From Acanthamoeba castellanii str. Neff (taxonomy: Eukaryota > Discosea > Longamoebia > Acanthamoebidae): a stretch of 64,000 nucleotides of DNA. Positions 23,304 through 36,252 of the stretch are shown piece by piece (position 1 is the first letter of the stretch; each line of letters begins with the position of its first letter). A program made the translations under genes and the position numbers. The stretch lies in assembly GCF_000313135.1 (NCBI RefSeq), contig NW_004457278.1, positions 40,059 to 104,058 on the forward strand. The letters are read 5' to 3'. The notes beneath the pieces are model-generated. The model made no database searches, was not told the DNA's origin, and saw only the letters and a list, made by a program, of their open reading frames with translations.

Positions 23304-23385
23304 TGAACGGAGTGGGATTTGAACCCACGCATCCGAAGATAACAGTGCCTTAAACTGTCGCCTTAGACCGCTCGGCCATCCGTCC
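23304..23385 (-). tRNA. tRNA-Leu (anticodon AAG), second copy
   Basis: Identical over all 82 nt to the gene at 5910-5991, with similar A-rich flanks on the 3' side and a short conserved 5' flank (cgttaa...). Confidence 0.95.
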
Positions 23386-23537
23386 CGTTAACAATTTAAA
23401 TCCTCCCATTATCTACGCTACACGTCCCGTTAAAAATTCAAAATAAATGTGGTGGAAATCACCCTGGGGTGGGAAGGGAAATATGGAAAAGCAATAACTT
23501 CTTGTAAGTTTTTCGCCATTTGTGCTTGCTGGGAGGG

Positions 23538-26500
23538 ATGGAAGATGAAGGGGAGCGCAAGATCTGCGCCGAGGGAGATGCGGAGCACAGCACAGAAGAG
23601 GATCGCACTGCGCAGCTCTCCAAGCAGATCTTGGCCCAGTTTGGGTTTGCGCAGGCGCAGCCCAAGAAGATGAGAGGAATCGAAAAGAAGGAAAAAGGCA
23701 GGGCGAGTCAGGGAAGAGCCCGAGGAGCGGCCAACAGTGGCAGCGTGGTGGCAGTCGCCCGTAAGGGTACCACCACTACTGCCAGTGGTATCACGGCCGC
23801 ACGCAGGAAGAAACGAAAATCGACGGAAGATGATGCAGATGATCTCCTGGTGGCGCCGCAAGGCATCATCAAAGATGACCTGGAAGAAGATGAAGGCCTC
23901 ATGTGGGAAGGTTCGTAGCTAGGCACATGACTATGATTTTTTTAGTACTTGATCCTGTACCTTACGCGACACAGTGATTCCTCTACACGTGTGCAGAGGT
24001 GGAATTCGAGCAGCCGCGCAGCAGCGAGAGCGAGGGGCGCAATGATAGCACAGCTGACGACGATGCCGAGGATCAAGGCGACGACAACGACGATGGTGAC
24101 GACGATGTCTTCCTCGTTCCAGCCCAACGTATGCGCCCAGCCAGAGTTGTTGTGTGAGTTGGCCCTGACCACCAGTTTTCTTGCGGCAGCGGCCACGAAG
24201 AGCAGCGCCAAGGCGCAGCGGAAGCTCAAAGCGGTGGGACCAAAGCAGGAGAGCAAGAGTGCAGACCCTGTCGCACTCAGCACCGACCTCCAGTGCGCCT
24301 TGCCGCCCATCACCACCGCCCTTCACGAATGATCACTCAAACCTGATGTGTCGTGTGTGTCGTGTGTCGTGTGTGTGTTGCGTGTGTGTCGTGCGTGTCA
24401 TATGTGTGTCGTGTGTTTGTGTCGTGTGTTGTGTGCGTCGTGTGTGGATCGCAGGAACCTGATCATGAAAGGAAAGCAGAAGCGAAAACGGAATGAGAAC
24501 AAGAAGGATAAAAAGGAGCAGACGTCGAGACAGCAGCAAGCGGAAAAGCGGCAGCGCAAGGAAAAGCAGCAGATGGCCGTGGAGGTGCATAAGACGCACC
24601 TCCTGTGCCTGCTCGCGCACCACTACCACACCAACACGCAGCTCGAGGATGAACTTCTCCAGGTACGATCGTGTGTCGTGCGTGTGCTACGCGCGATCAT
24701 GCTCAACACACGACACACCACACACAGTCGACTCTGCTTTCGCTGGTGCCGTCAGATCTGTGGATTCTGCACCCCAACGTGGGCCACGAGCCCGATCTGA
24801 AGAAGCGGCTGCGCGAGCTGATGAAGTGGTTCCGCGACACGTTCGAGATCGACAACACCGGCTCAGGTGAGGAGCGAGCCTGCGAAGAAGAGGAGGCCGC
24901 AGCGCTCGAGAAGAAGGGCGCCGCCGAGTGGAAGAAGGAGGCCCAGGAGAGCAGGTTCAGTGTGCTGCCCGACCGGTTGATGCGCGTCATCGAACAGAAG
25001 AAGGGCACTCCCACACAAATCGCACAGGTACGACACGACACGACCAATGACACGACACGACCAACGGCACGACCAACGACACAGCCATTCGCTAATTACC
25101 ACGGTCTCAGCTCTTTGTGTCGCTGTGCCGCACTCTATCGTTGACGACGCGCTACGTGGCTGTACTCGACCCGATCACGTTCAAGACGGCCACCCCCAGG
25201 AAGCCTCCGCAACGGCCCGCAGCGTCCTCCAAAGGTATAACTCCCCAACCCCCCCCCTCTCTGTGGCATTCCAGGTGACACGACACACACGACACACACC
25301 GCACACACGACACCTGCTGACTTGTGCGTGCGATGTGGACACAGGCAAGTCGCAGTCCAGCAAATCGCTTTTCGACGAAGACGAAGGCAAAGACGAGGAG
25401 CAAGGATCCGGCAGCAAGGGCAAGCGAAAGCGAAAGCAGGCACCAGCGCCGAGAAAGCGGCAGTCGCCAGCAAAGAAAGAAGAGGTCGGCGGAGAAGGGA
25501 ACGAGGGGGACGAAGCGGAAGACGACTTCCTGACGCTCGTGCCCTCGCTCATGCCCCGCTTCGCCTATTCGCCGGATGACAGCGACGCCAAGTCACGGGC
25601 CACCACCAGCACGTCTGCGGGCACCTCGCCGTCGGCCGCGGCGGGCGCTGCCGGCGGGCTGACGCCATCGCCGTCCAAGAAGCCACGACGCACCACCCCG
25701 ACCACCACGCCCTCTCCCTTGACCTCGCCCCCTCAATCGACATCGACCACGCCCACCAAGAAGAGGTGCGCCGCCTGGTCGAGCTCTGCTGCGCTGTGTT
25801 TGCTTGGCTGACGTCGTGTCACACGACGACAACATCGCTCATCGGTTTCCATCGAAAACGCGCAGGCTCCAGGGTGGCATTCCGAGGGACATGCCCTCGT
25901 TGTGGGCCGAGATCTACTACCCACGCGAGACGCGGTGGATTCGTACGTTGTTACACAGCAACCAATTTCATGCTATGCAACGACCACCTGACTTTGACTC
26001 TACTTTCCTGCCCCCCTCCCCTTGTGACCAACCAGATGTCGACATTGTGCGTAATGCGGTTGATCAGCCGCAGTACTACGAGGAGACCTACCCGTCCATT
26101 CAGCTCGCCTACGTCGCCTCATTGGCTGGTACGCGGTAGCCCCTCGCTTTCGATCGAAAGCATGGAGTGACCAACACCGTTGTGTGTGCCGTGTGTGCAC
26201 AGAGGGTTCGTTGAGCGTGCGTGACGTCACGCGGCGGTACACGTCCCGCTGGTCCGAAGTCACCCAGCGGAGGATACCCGAGCCGGACTGGTGGCACCAA
26301 ACCCTCTCCGTCATCTCCCGCCCCACCGAAGCCATGCTCGTACGTCGTTGGTCGTGTGCGTGTGCGGTGGTGCGTGTGCGGCGGTGCGTGTGCGTGTGTG
26401 GTGGGTGTCATTCTGACCCATCGATGGCGCCAGGATCAAAACTCGTACGACGAGTCGGAGCAGAAGGGGCGGGAGCTGACCGAGCAGATGCCCACCACGC

Positions 26501-28189
26501 TGCCGGCCTTCAAGACGCATCCGCTGTACTGCCTGGAGCGGTTCGTCCACAAGTACGAGGCGCTCTACCCCCGCGGACCCGTGCTGGGCGAGTTCAAAGG
26601 CCAGCCCATCTACCCGCGCTCCTGCGTACGCAAGGTAGGCCACACCACACCACACCACACCACACGCACGGAATGCATGACACGCACGACATAATTGGGA
26701 TTCCTTGCGTTTCGTTTTGTTTCGGTTTGTGTTTGTTTTGCAGTTGCACACGAAGGACAAGTGGATACAAAAGGCGCGGGCGGTGCGCGAGGACGAGGTA
26801 CCGATCAAGCGGGTGCGGAAGATCATCAAAAAGAAGAAGACAAAGAAGGGAAACGGCCGGGAAGAACAAGAAGAAGCGGAGGAGCAAGCGAGCCAGTCCC
26901 TCTTCAACGACGACGACGAAGAAGGTGTCGAAGAGGACCCTAACGTGCCGCCCGAGGAACGCGACCCCATCACCTCGGTACCGCCACACTGCGCGTTCAC
27001 TCAGTCTTCCTCCTCCAATCGCTCACCACCTTTGCCGCACGTGCGTGTGCGTGTGTGTTGTGTGTCGTGTGTGTCGTGTGTGTGTGTGCGTGTGTGAATT
27101 ATTAAAGCAGAAGAAGAGGAAAGGGAAGGGGAAGGCCGATGAGGACGACCCCGACAACTACGTGGATCTGTACGGCAAGTGGCAGACCGAGGACTACGTC
27201 CCGCCCATGGCACTCGACGTGCGCCAGCCTTTCATTCACCCCCCCCCTCCTCGCACGTGCGTTTACTGAACTCAGACTTCGATGTGCCACACATTCCGCG
27301 GCAATCGCAGGGTGTGGTCCCCAAGAACGAGTTTGGCAACATTTACCTCTTCAAGTCCTCCATGCTGCCCGTCGGCGCGGCCCATGTCAAATGTACGCCA
27401 TGCCACCACCACCTCGAGCACCACATATACGACACGACACGACACGACACGACACGACACGACACGACACGACACCACGCATACGGTGCGTGTGCCGCGT
27501 CATAACACGCATCGCGTTGCCACGTGCACCCAGATCCCAATGCGTGTACGATCGCGAGGAGGATAAATGTGGACTGCGCGCCGGCGATGGTCGGGTGGCG
27601 CTGGGCCGGCGCCCGGTCCGTCCCCGAAATCGAGGGCATCGTCGTCTGTGAGGAGTACGCCAGTCTGATCGAAGAGGTGCGCCCTTCTCCATCTGACACG
27701 CGCACGCACACGCGCACGCGCACGCGCATGCACACGCACACGCACACGACGCGACACACGCCAACACGAGACTCACATGAGGTGGTCAGCTGTGTCAAGA
27801 GGAGCTGGAGAGGAAATTCCAGGCGGAGTTGGAGAAGCGGCGCAAGGCTGTGGCCGAGCGGTGGAAGCGGATGGCCAAGAAGCTCATCGTCAAGCAGCAC
27901 CTGCGCGACAAGTACGAAGCAGCAGCAGCAGCAGCAGGTGTTGCTCGACGTGACGCAAAGCAGCGGCGAGGAGGAAGAGAAGGCGAAAGCGAATGAAAAG
28001 AAAGAGGAGAGAGAGAAGAAGGAGCTGACGATCACGGTCGACAAGGCGCAGCTGGAGAGCCGACGCCGCGGGGTGGAGCTTAACCACACCCACAAGTTCG
28101 GGGAGGAGCGGTGCGTCGACCCCGACGAAGACCTCTGGGAGAAGACCTGCAGCCAGTGCGGCTTCGTCCTCGCCTTTGAGAAGATGTAG
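23538..28189 (+). CDS. XPC/Rad4 nucleotide-excision-repair damage recognition protein
   Basis: Recognises helix-distorting DNA lesions and recruits TFIIH in global-genome repair. ATG at 23538. The acidic and basic N-terminus is disordered. The transglutaminase-like fold starts at VEVHKTHLLCLLAHHYHTNT, with DLKKRLRELMKWFRDTFEI, LFVSLCRTLSLTTRYVAVLD, MPSLWAEIYY and YEETYPSIQLAYVASLA. The BHD region follows: TTLPAFKTHPLYCLERFVHK, PIYPRSCVRKLHTKDKWIQK (BHD1), VDLYGKWQTEDYVPP (BHD2), then NEFGNIYLFKSSMLPVGAAH and WRWAGARSVPEIEGIVVCEE (BHD3). A C-terminal HTHKF-x(18)-CSQCGFVLAFEKM segment may bind a metal. The long insert between the transglutaminase halves is Lys/Glu/Ser-rich, as in other XPC proteins. 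About 16 exons. The frame shifts at a CAG run near 27925, between DKYE and the C-terminal segment, probably an error. Confidence 0.9.
27430..27475. repeat. (ACACG)n in XPC intron
   Basis: About nine pentamer copies, the same unit as in the Dicer intron. Confidence 0.9.
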
Positions 28190-28327
28190 CGACCCCGCGG
28201 CCCAGTTGCCGACGTCAAGCGCGAGAAGGCCGATGACGACCACCGCACACGCCACACGACATGCCGCAACAATTTACAGTTTTTATGGATCAACAAAAAT
28301 AATAACAGATCATCTCGGCGCTGGTCG

Positions 28328-29956
28328 CTACGCGCCTCCTTTGTTGGTACTCTTCTCGGCGGCGTGGTGGTCGGGACGAAAGTCGAACACCATGTCGCCC
28401 AGCCCGCCGAAGCCTTTCATCACGATCTTGTCGTCGTACACGTCCATCCGGCTGAACGCGTTCGTTCCCGGCTCACACTCGACCTGTACTCGTCGCGCAA
28501 CCACCCACGTTCAGCAAAACTCGCCACGCACGCACCACCGCACACGCACACAAACAAACAAAAAAAAGCGAGTTGAGAGCGGAGAGGAGCAACTGAAGGC
28601 TCACATACCACGCCGGGGAAGATGTAGTGGTGCACGTGGTGATTCCGATAGCCACCGGCGTGGTCGTGGCCAGCCAAGACCACCTTCACGCAGTTGAACT
28701 TCTTCATGAGGGCCATCACCTGTTTTTGTTGGTGTGACGCCACCCGTCAGCAGATGCGCGCGTGGTGTGCATTGTGCGTTGTGCGTTGTGCGTTGTGCGT
28801 GGGTAAATGTATGACGATCACCTCTTCATAGTTCCAGATGACGGCGTAGGCTGTTTGGTCGTGGGGACAGAGCGGAACGTGCGTGCAGATCACGACCCGT
28901 TGCTCCTTGGCCGTCGCGTCCTCCAGCACCTTCTCCAGCCACTCCATCTGCTCATCACCCAGCGCTGCACGACACGCGACAAGCGACAGACACGACACAT
29001 CCATGAGCACACGTGTGCATGCGTGCGTCGTGTGTGTGCGGCGCACACACCTCCATTGAAGGCGACATAGCGTCGTCGATAGCCGCGCAGGCCCACGGGC
29101 GAGTTCATGTCGGCGTTGGGGTTGTGCTGCTTGAGTATGCGCTCGGCCGCGGCGCGGCGCGGGTGTCCCTCGGGCCAGCCCATGATGCTGATGTCGTAGG
29201 GGTCGACCATGACGAACCGGAAGCGCTCGTGCGGCGCAAAGTCGTAGTAGGCCGGCACGTCGGCGGCCAGGCCCAGCTTGGGGTGGAGCTGCGCCCGGGA
29301 GAGGTTGTACAGGCAGTGGTTGCCCAGCAGGTGGTACACCGGACCCTGGAATTCCCGAAATACCTGCAGCACGCAGTCCAACTGGTCCTGCAGCCACGCC
29401 CCCAACACCATGGGTTGCCGTGTTGTGTGTCGTGTGTCGCGTGTGTCGCATGTGTCGTATGTGTCGTGTGTGTGTCGTGTCGTGTGTGTGCCGTGTGTGC
29501 CGTGCCATGTGTGTCATCGTCGTGAGCTGGTGAATGAGAAGGCACAACATATGCTATCGTCGGGGGCACCCACGAACCAGGGTGTTGTGCTTGGCAAAGC
29601 CATCGATGATGTCGCCGAGGTTGATCACGAACGAGATGGCGTTCTCTTCCTCTTCGTTCATGCCGTTCCACGTTTGAATTGCCTGGGGACACACCACCAC
29701 AGCACGACACACACACACACGACCACCAAAGCAGGTTCACGTAAACACTCGAGCCGAGTACTACCCTGCCCCGGGGCGAGGGGTGTAAGGCCGGCACCTG
29801 GCGTAGTGCGTGCAGGGCGTGGCGGTAGTAGCGCTTGACTCCATGAAACGACTGTCCGTCGTCAATGTCGGCATACTGCACATCGCTAATGACCCCAAAC
29901 GAAAACAGGGGCTTGGGGTTGCTCTCAAGTGGAGGGCCAGCCGCTCCTTCTTCCAT
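28328..29956 (-). CDS. Calcineurin-like phosphoesterase, ADP-ribose/CDP-alcohol diphosphatase type
   Basis: Predicted Mn2+-dependent diphosphatase acting on ADP-ribose, CDP-choline or similar substrates. The ATG is the complement of 29954-29956. Metal-binding motifs appear in order: [15 protein letters not shown] (DxQ), [12 protein letters not shown] (GDxxD), [14 protein letters not shown] (GNH), [13 protein letters not shown] (H) and [12 protein letters not shown] (GHxH). The segment [20 protein letters not shown], then DISIMGWP, is typical of the ADPRibase-Mn family. The C-terminus [20 protein letters not shown] is also conserved. About six exons. It is convergent with XPC, about 140 bp apart. 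All catalytic residues appear present. Confidence 0.9.
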
Positions 29957-30052
29957 CTTCTCTTTTGATTAATGGGCGATTCTGCTTCTCTAAGATCATG
30001 ATTCACAGCTTTTTTTCATCGCAAGTTCACAGAAAAATATTAAAAAAGAATT

Positions 30053-31935
30053 TCAGCCGCCCTTGCGCGGGACCTGGCCGTAGAAGAGGGCCGGATCGAA
30101 GCCGGCGCTGTCGGTGGTGGCCTCCTTGGCCTTCCACGTCGTCAGCCTGGCCTCCTCCCCCTCGTCGTCATCCGATGCCGCCTTGCGGTCATCGTCCCGG
30201 TACTGGCGCAACACAGTGAGGCTCTCCTGCCGCTCCTGCTCCATCCGCGTCAACTCGCCCATCAACTGTGATGTTGTGTGTCGTGCGTGTCGTGTCGTGG
30301 GAGAGGTGCGTCAGCAAAAGAGCGAAACGTGAAACAAAGAGAGGAAAAAAGCGAAAGCGAAAGTAAAACACGAAGGGGAGTACCCCGTTTTCCTGGGGCG
30401 GCACTTCGTCGTCGAAGATGAAGGTGTCGGTGAAGGAGGGGTAGTTGTAGGGGTCGCTGTCCGGCGGCGTCGGTATGTACCACAGCGCCGAATGAGCTCC
30501 GAACACGAGCGTGATGTTGTTTCGCAGGAAGCCCAGTCGCTCCTGAGACGCACACGACACAACATGCGAGACACCCGCGGGTGAGTGCCAGCAGCGGCGA
30601 TTGGTGGAGGCGGTGCGATGGGGCAACGAAGAGGGCGTACGAGGCGGGGCATCTTGAGGCTCTGCTGGACTCGCTTCTTGAGGTGGGCCTTCTCGCAGCT
30701 CGGGGTGAGATAGACCACCTGCAGCATCATGGCCTGCGCCAGGCTGACGATGCCGAAGCCGAACGACGACCACGTCATCAGCAGGCCCACCAGCACCAGC
30801 TTGGTGAACAGCGTCACGGACTCGGACTGCCGAAAATGTATTGTGTGTGTGTGAGAGAGAGTGTTGTGTTGTGTTGTGTGTGGTAAGTCGCTGGTGCACG
30901 TGAGTGTCGTGAACAGACAGACGCGGGATCGAGGTACATCGCTCCAGATGACTTGGTAGCAGCGCACGAGGAAGGAGAAGCAGATCGCTCCAGACAAGAC
31001 GGCCGCGTAGAAGAGGAGGAGCATAAAGTACTTCATGTTGGCCCAACCAACGCCTGCAACCAACGAATGAAAAAGTACGCACAGTCAGCACCAAATTGTG
31101 CGCATGCCACACCAATCACTCAATCAAGAAGAAGAAGAAGACGACGACGACCGACAGAAAACTGTCACGTACAGTTGTTGACCCAGGGGCAATGATGATC
31201 AAACACGAGCACGCAGCTGTACACCACCACGGTAAGCTGACTCTGCCATCTTCATGCTGTTTTGTTTTGTTGTAGAGAGGGAGAGAGAGAGAGAGAAGGG
31301 GCGAACCGTTGGCAGTAGCGGCAGTGATGCGCACGCTTGGGGCGGTGGGAGTGGCACTTGCCGCACCAGTTCGTTGACGAGATGTCGCGGCTGCTGGGCT
31401 CGATGTACTTACCGCTCTCCAACATCTCGCTTGGCGGTTCCTGCATAACAATTATAATTATTTATAATAAAAATAAAATAAAATAAGAGAATAGAAGTGA
31501 CGAATAATGCTTGGGATAAATAAAAGAGCAATCATCGATGTATTCAAAAAGTGGTCATAGCCGTACCCAGTCGAGGGGTACGTGGCCGGCAGGGGTGAGG
31601 CTGGTCTTGAAGAGGAGGTAGAGCACGAAGATGGACAGCATGTGAATGCCGGCTACAAAAAGTAGCAGCATCGTATTGTCGAAGATCTGCCACGGAACGA
31701 AGACGTAGTGCCAGGCCGTGCCCAAGGCGCTAAACAGCACGACGAGCAGGAAGGGGAAGCAGATGTAGCGCGACAGCCACAAGAACCCCTCCCGAGATGC
31801 GTCGAAGCAGAGAAGCGTTGATCGATCGCTTTTCTTGTCATCTTGCTCGAGCCGTCTCTGGTGGCTGGGGGTGGCTCCAGTCATCGCCGACCCCGCCTTC
31901 GCCTTGACTCGCAGCATGTCATCATGTCCTTCCAT
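30053..31935 (-). CDS. DHHC-type protein S-palmitoyltransferase
   Basis: Integral membrane acyltransferase that attaches palmitate to protein cysteines. The ATG is the complement of 31933-31935. TM1 and TM2 are FPFLLVVLFSALGTAWHYVF and TMLLLFVAGIHMLSIFVLYL. The cysteine-rich domain follows: STNWCGKCHSHRPKRAHHCR, then CVLVFDHHCPWVNNC with the catalytic DHHC. TM3 and TM4 are MLLLFYAAVLSGAICFSFLV and TLFTKLVLVGLLMTW. A TTxE-like element was not clearly identified. The C-terminal tail has NNITLVFGAHSALWYIPTPP and an acidic, disordered end finishing QVPRKGG. About seven exons with short introns. Promoter and leader lie between this gene and the long gene at 32287. Confidence 0.92.
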
Positions 31936-32286
31936 CGTGTCGAGTGCGATTTTCCGATCAGATTCTTGGAGATGCTATTCGCGCCGGCAGAATCGAATGG
32001 CTTGTTGGATCGATCAACCCTAGACTCACAACATACAACTCGATTGGCGGCTGCAAGGCAAGACACCAAAGCAGCGTCTTGTCCGGCGGGAGAAAAGGAG
32101 AAAGGCCGTCAGTTACGTTGACACGCCAACTATGCAGGTTATCCAGTTTTAATTTGGTGCTCTCTTTGCTGAAACGCGGACTTGTCATCACCCCCTTGCT
32201 GGCGGCAGCTTTGATGACTGGTGGGGGGCAAAACATTGCGCAACAACAACAACAAACCGGACATTGTGTCAAGAAGGGGGGGGGGA

Positions 32287-35200
32287 TCACCAGACCAGGA
32301 CAGGCGCGGCAACGTCCACCACTTGCACGGTGAGCTGCACGTGCGCCGTGCGCAAGCCCGCGGGGCCGTAGACGGCCCGTGAGTCGCTGCCCCCCCACCG
32401 TGATTGCCTCGCCTGTGCGTCGATCGGCGACGCCACGCCCTGTTCCAGATGGCAACCGAACACCATGCCCTCGTAGTAGGCGCTCTCTTCCCCCTCCCCA
32501 AACACCCACGATCCATCTGCCCGAACGTCGTCAGACCAACATCACACACGACACACGACACACGACACACGACACACGACACACGGCACACACGTGCCGT
32601 ACCGTAGGTGAAAGGGCTGCACTCTTCTTCGTTGGTGGGTTGGTCGAGCGGGTTGAAGGAGAGGAGGAAGTTGGCGCGGCACCAGTCGCCCCGGTACTCG
32701 AGCGACGGCGTGCCCTCGCCGTGTGCGAAGCCGAGCCACCGCAGGCGGAAGAACACCAGCTCGCGTCTGCTCTCCCCGCCCAGCGCCTCGAACGACAACA
32801 CCCTACGTTTACGTGTGGAATGGGAGGTCGTGTGTGCATGCGTGCCGTGTGCGCGCGGGAGTGTGATTGGGTGAGTGAGCGTGCGTGCGTGCGTGCAGCA
32901 TGTCAACGACACAAGCAGGCGCCACAATTGTGAGGACACAACAAGACCTACCAGCGCGAGCCGCTGAGTTCGAAGGGGCCGACGTCGAGAGGTGTGTCGC
33001 CCCGCGTGGTGTGCTCCCAGAAGTCGGGCAGCTCCATGGAGTGAGTCTCGACGACGTAGCGCACCGACGCCAGTCCGGTGTTCACATCTGCATGCAGACA
33101 TACAGACGCGCGCCGAGATGATGGATTCAACGAATTGAACAGTTGTGATATCAGTGAGTCAGTCAGAGCGTGGAGGAGGGGGGAGTACCCAGATAGGGAG
33201 ATGCAGGCACGCAGGTCGGCAGCGCTTCACCCTGGGCGCCGGGCACGACGGCATCCATCTTGAAGCACTGGAACGAGCCTAGTGTAGTGGTGGTTGTGAG
33301 GGGGTGTGGTGTGGTTAACTAGTTGGTGAAGCAAAGTGCATCATCATCATCATCCCACCACGCGTCAATGATGCCCAGGTGCAGGAGGAGTAAGAGGAGG
33401 AGGAGGAGGAGGAGTACTGTCGGCGTAGGGCGTGGTGGTCAGATCGGTCATCTCCGAGCCCGGCGCCATGGGCGTGTGCACGTGATACCCGCGGTCGCTG
33501 AGCGCACTACACCGACGGGCAAAAATGGGTGAGCACTGATTGGGCGAGGATGCGTATAGAAGAGAAAGAAAGAAAAGAAAGGAAAGAGTCCCGGCACGCA
33601 CCTGCGTACTTCGTCCAAGGGCATCGACTGCTCGACCGGATAGGCGTCGTAGTTGGGGTTCTTCCCCTCGTCGAAGGGGTCACCATCGAGCGCGATGGCC
33701 CGCTCCCCCAGTCGCTGCCACACGCTCTCGTAGCGCGCGCGGGCCTCGGGCGACAGGCTGTGCAAGAGCTTGTGGTCGCCTGCGTAGGAGCCTTTCGAGG
33801 GCGACGAGCGGCCGTAACCCCCCTTTGTCACACTGTGTGTCATTGTGCTCCCATCTGAGTGCGGCGCACACAACACACATGGCATACACACATATCACAC
33901 ACATGGCACACACGACACACGACACATATAACAATGACCGTACCCGAGTGGCCAGCGGGAAGACCACATGAAGTAATCGCCGCTGCCCGGCCGTGGGAAG
34001 AGGTCGCCCAGGTGGCGTTTCAGCAGCACCAGCTTGGCCATGGCCATCAGGTGGTACACCTGCCCGAGGCTGCCGTCCTGTGGCACACCACGCTCCAGCC
34101 ATGCTTGTCCTGCGCATGTCCCTACGTTGTTTCAGACATTGCATGTGTGCCCCGTGCGTGCTGTGTGTGTGCCACGTGCGTGCTGTGGAGCATACCGAGT
34201 CCGCCGTGTCCATGAAGTCGAATGTGAATGGGCAGATTGCACCCGAGGCCACGTGCCTGGTACTTGAACACTCGGCTCCACTTCATCTTTTCACCGAACC
34301 GAATGCTGCTGTCCAGCACATTGAGCTTGTGCCGCATTGCCAACACGAACCTGTGTAATGAACCAAACTCCCCCCCCCATCAAGGTAAAAATAGGCTCCT
34401 CTGCAACAGTGATTGGGTGGATCATAATTGGTGTTACCTGGGAAGCGCCACCACATGCTTGCCATCGAAGCCAACTGATATATGATGTTAAAATCATTAA
34501 TGGTGTGAGGGGGCACCACTGACAAGCATCTCGAAGAATGGGTGGGGGAGTGTGGGCACATGAATGGGGCGAAGACACACGCACCCGCAGAGATGTTGAG
34601 ATCAGTTGACATGAGCACCTCCTCCTTGCTCTTCCAAATGCTGCCCCAGAGTCACGCACACCCGAGTGGCATTTAGGAATAGGGGTGCGCGTGTGCGTGC
34701 GCGTGCGCGTGTGCGTGTGCGTGTGCGTGTGCGTGTGCGTGCAATGCGCAAGTACTTGGTCATGATTTGGATAGGACGGAAGTTGGAGGCGGCGAAAAGG
34801 GTCACCACGGCCTTGGAGCACGCGTAGTGAACCGGCTGGCTGACCGCCGACTGGACCTGGTGATAGATCTCGCTCACCTATATTTCCCCCACAACACGTA
34901 CATACCCACACGACACGCGACACGCGACACACAACACGCGTGTAAGAATTCTGCTTCGCACGCGCGATGTAGGAAGCGGGGGGGGGGCACATCACCTTCT
35001 GCTTGGCCTGCTCTGGAGTGAGGCCGTAGAGGTAGAGGTCGATGTCCGACGGGCCGAACAGGCGTTGGTAGTAGGCGTCGAGCGGGATCCCGCCTGCGCC
35101 CCATTCCGTGCATAGCTGGGTCTCTTCCGCCGTGCGCAGGCGATGGGAGTAATGGCGCGCGTCGTGGCGTTGGTCCCAGGTCGACAGGTCGGGCGTGTGG

Positions 35201-36252
35201 GCCAGCGGGATGGTGACCGCTCCGCCCACGACCAGCACGTTGCCCCAGTCCAGGTGGCGCAGCTGGCCCTGGGTGAAGGTGTCGAACCGCGCGCGGAACG
35301 TGGCGCTGTCGGTCGTCAGGCCGTCGTCGTACAGCTTCGGTCCCCAATAGCTGCCCGCTCGCCTCAGCGGCGTGATGACGAGACCCTCGCCTCTGAGCAG
35401 CTGGCCAATGGCGTTGTCAGGTCGGTGAGTTGAGTGGTGTCACTTCGTCGCCACACGCACACCTGGCAGGGAAGGAGGGGGGGAAGGGGGGAGGATTACG
35501 GAGGGAGGCGGAGGGGCGTAGCTGCGGCACAGGCGGGCCTCAAGGCACGACTCGTCGAAGACGTCGAACAGGAGGCCATTGTCCGCCGGGAACGCGTCCA
35601 CGGCCCAATGCCAGAACCGATACACGTCCTCCTCCTGCTTGATGCTGGCGATTTATATATATATATATCGCGCACGCACGCCACACGCACGCGTTGTGTT
35701 CGGCCGTCAGTCAGAAACAGAAACAGAAACAGTCGAAGCAGCTGGACACCAGCAAGGTCGCCATGGCATCTATCTCTGCCTACCTGCCGATGAGGGTGTG
35801 GAAGTCGGTGTCGGCCGAGCCAGTCCAGGCGAGTTCGCCGACAAGCTGGACCAGGGCGCGATAGTGGAGCTGCGACGCCACGAGAGGCCGCAGCGGCTCC
35901 GGCAGCCCACGCACCCCCTCACGCCACCTCTCTTCGATTTTTATTATGATTCCATAATAATAATAATAATAATAATAAATGCAAATGTTAATAATAAATG
36001 CAAAAAACGAGTTAGCTCCGAGACTTGGAGCTTGTGCGTTCAGAGGGGGGGGTGCGCACCCAAGGCGTCAGCGTCGGGGGGTTGGGCGCCGGTGGGTGCG
36101 GCGGCCACGTTGAGACGCTTGGCCACCTCGGCGACGGTACAGGACAAGAGCGTGGCCACCTTGGGGGTGCCGGTGCGCGGGGTTGCCTTGCCGGCTGCTT
36201 GCTGGCGTCCGCCCAACCCACCACGAGAGGACGAGGGGGGTGTGGCTTCCAT
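32287..36252 (-). CDS. Long unknown protein with nucleotidyltransferase-like SDIDLYLYGL motif
   Basis: One spliced minus-strand gene. ATG is the complement of 36250-36252; the protein ends VAAPVLVW. Exons encode: a Pro/Ala-rich start; LVASQLHYRALVQLVGELAW; FWHWAVDAFPADNGLLFDVF; LRHLDWGNVLVVGGAVTIPL; LFGPSDIDLYLYGLTPEQAK; VHYACSKAVVTLFAASNFRP; IWKSKEEVLMSTDLNIS. The Gly-Gly segment followed by Asp-x-Asp in SDIDLYLYGL resembles a nucleotidyltransferase fold. Similar SDIDxFLYGL proteins are known to me from fungi and giant viruses without assigned function. The C-terminal half (MAMAKLVLLKRHLGDLFPRP, ARYESVWQRLGERAIALDGD, LVFFRLRWLGFAHGEGTPSL) was not recognised. Halves join in frame at about 33950/33832 (PLG|VTKGGYG), so this is modelled as one gene; two separate genes remain possible. 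Confidence 0.6.
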
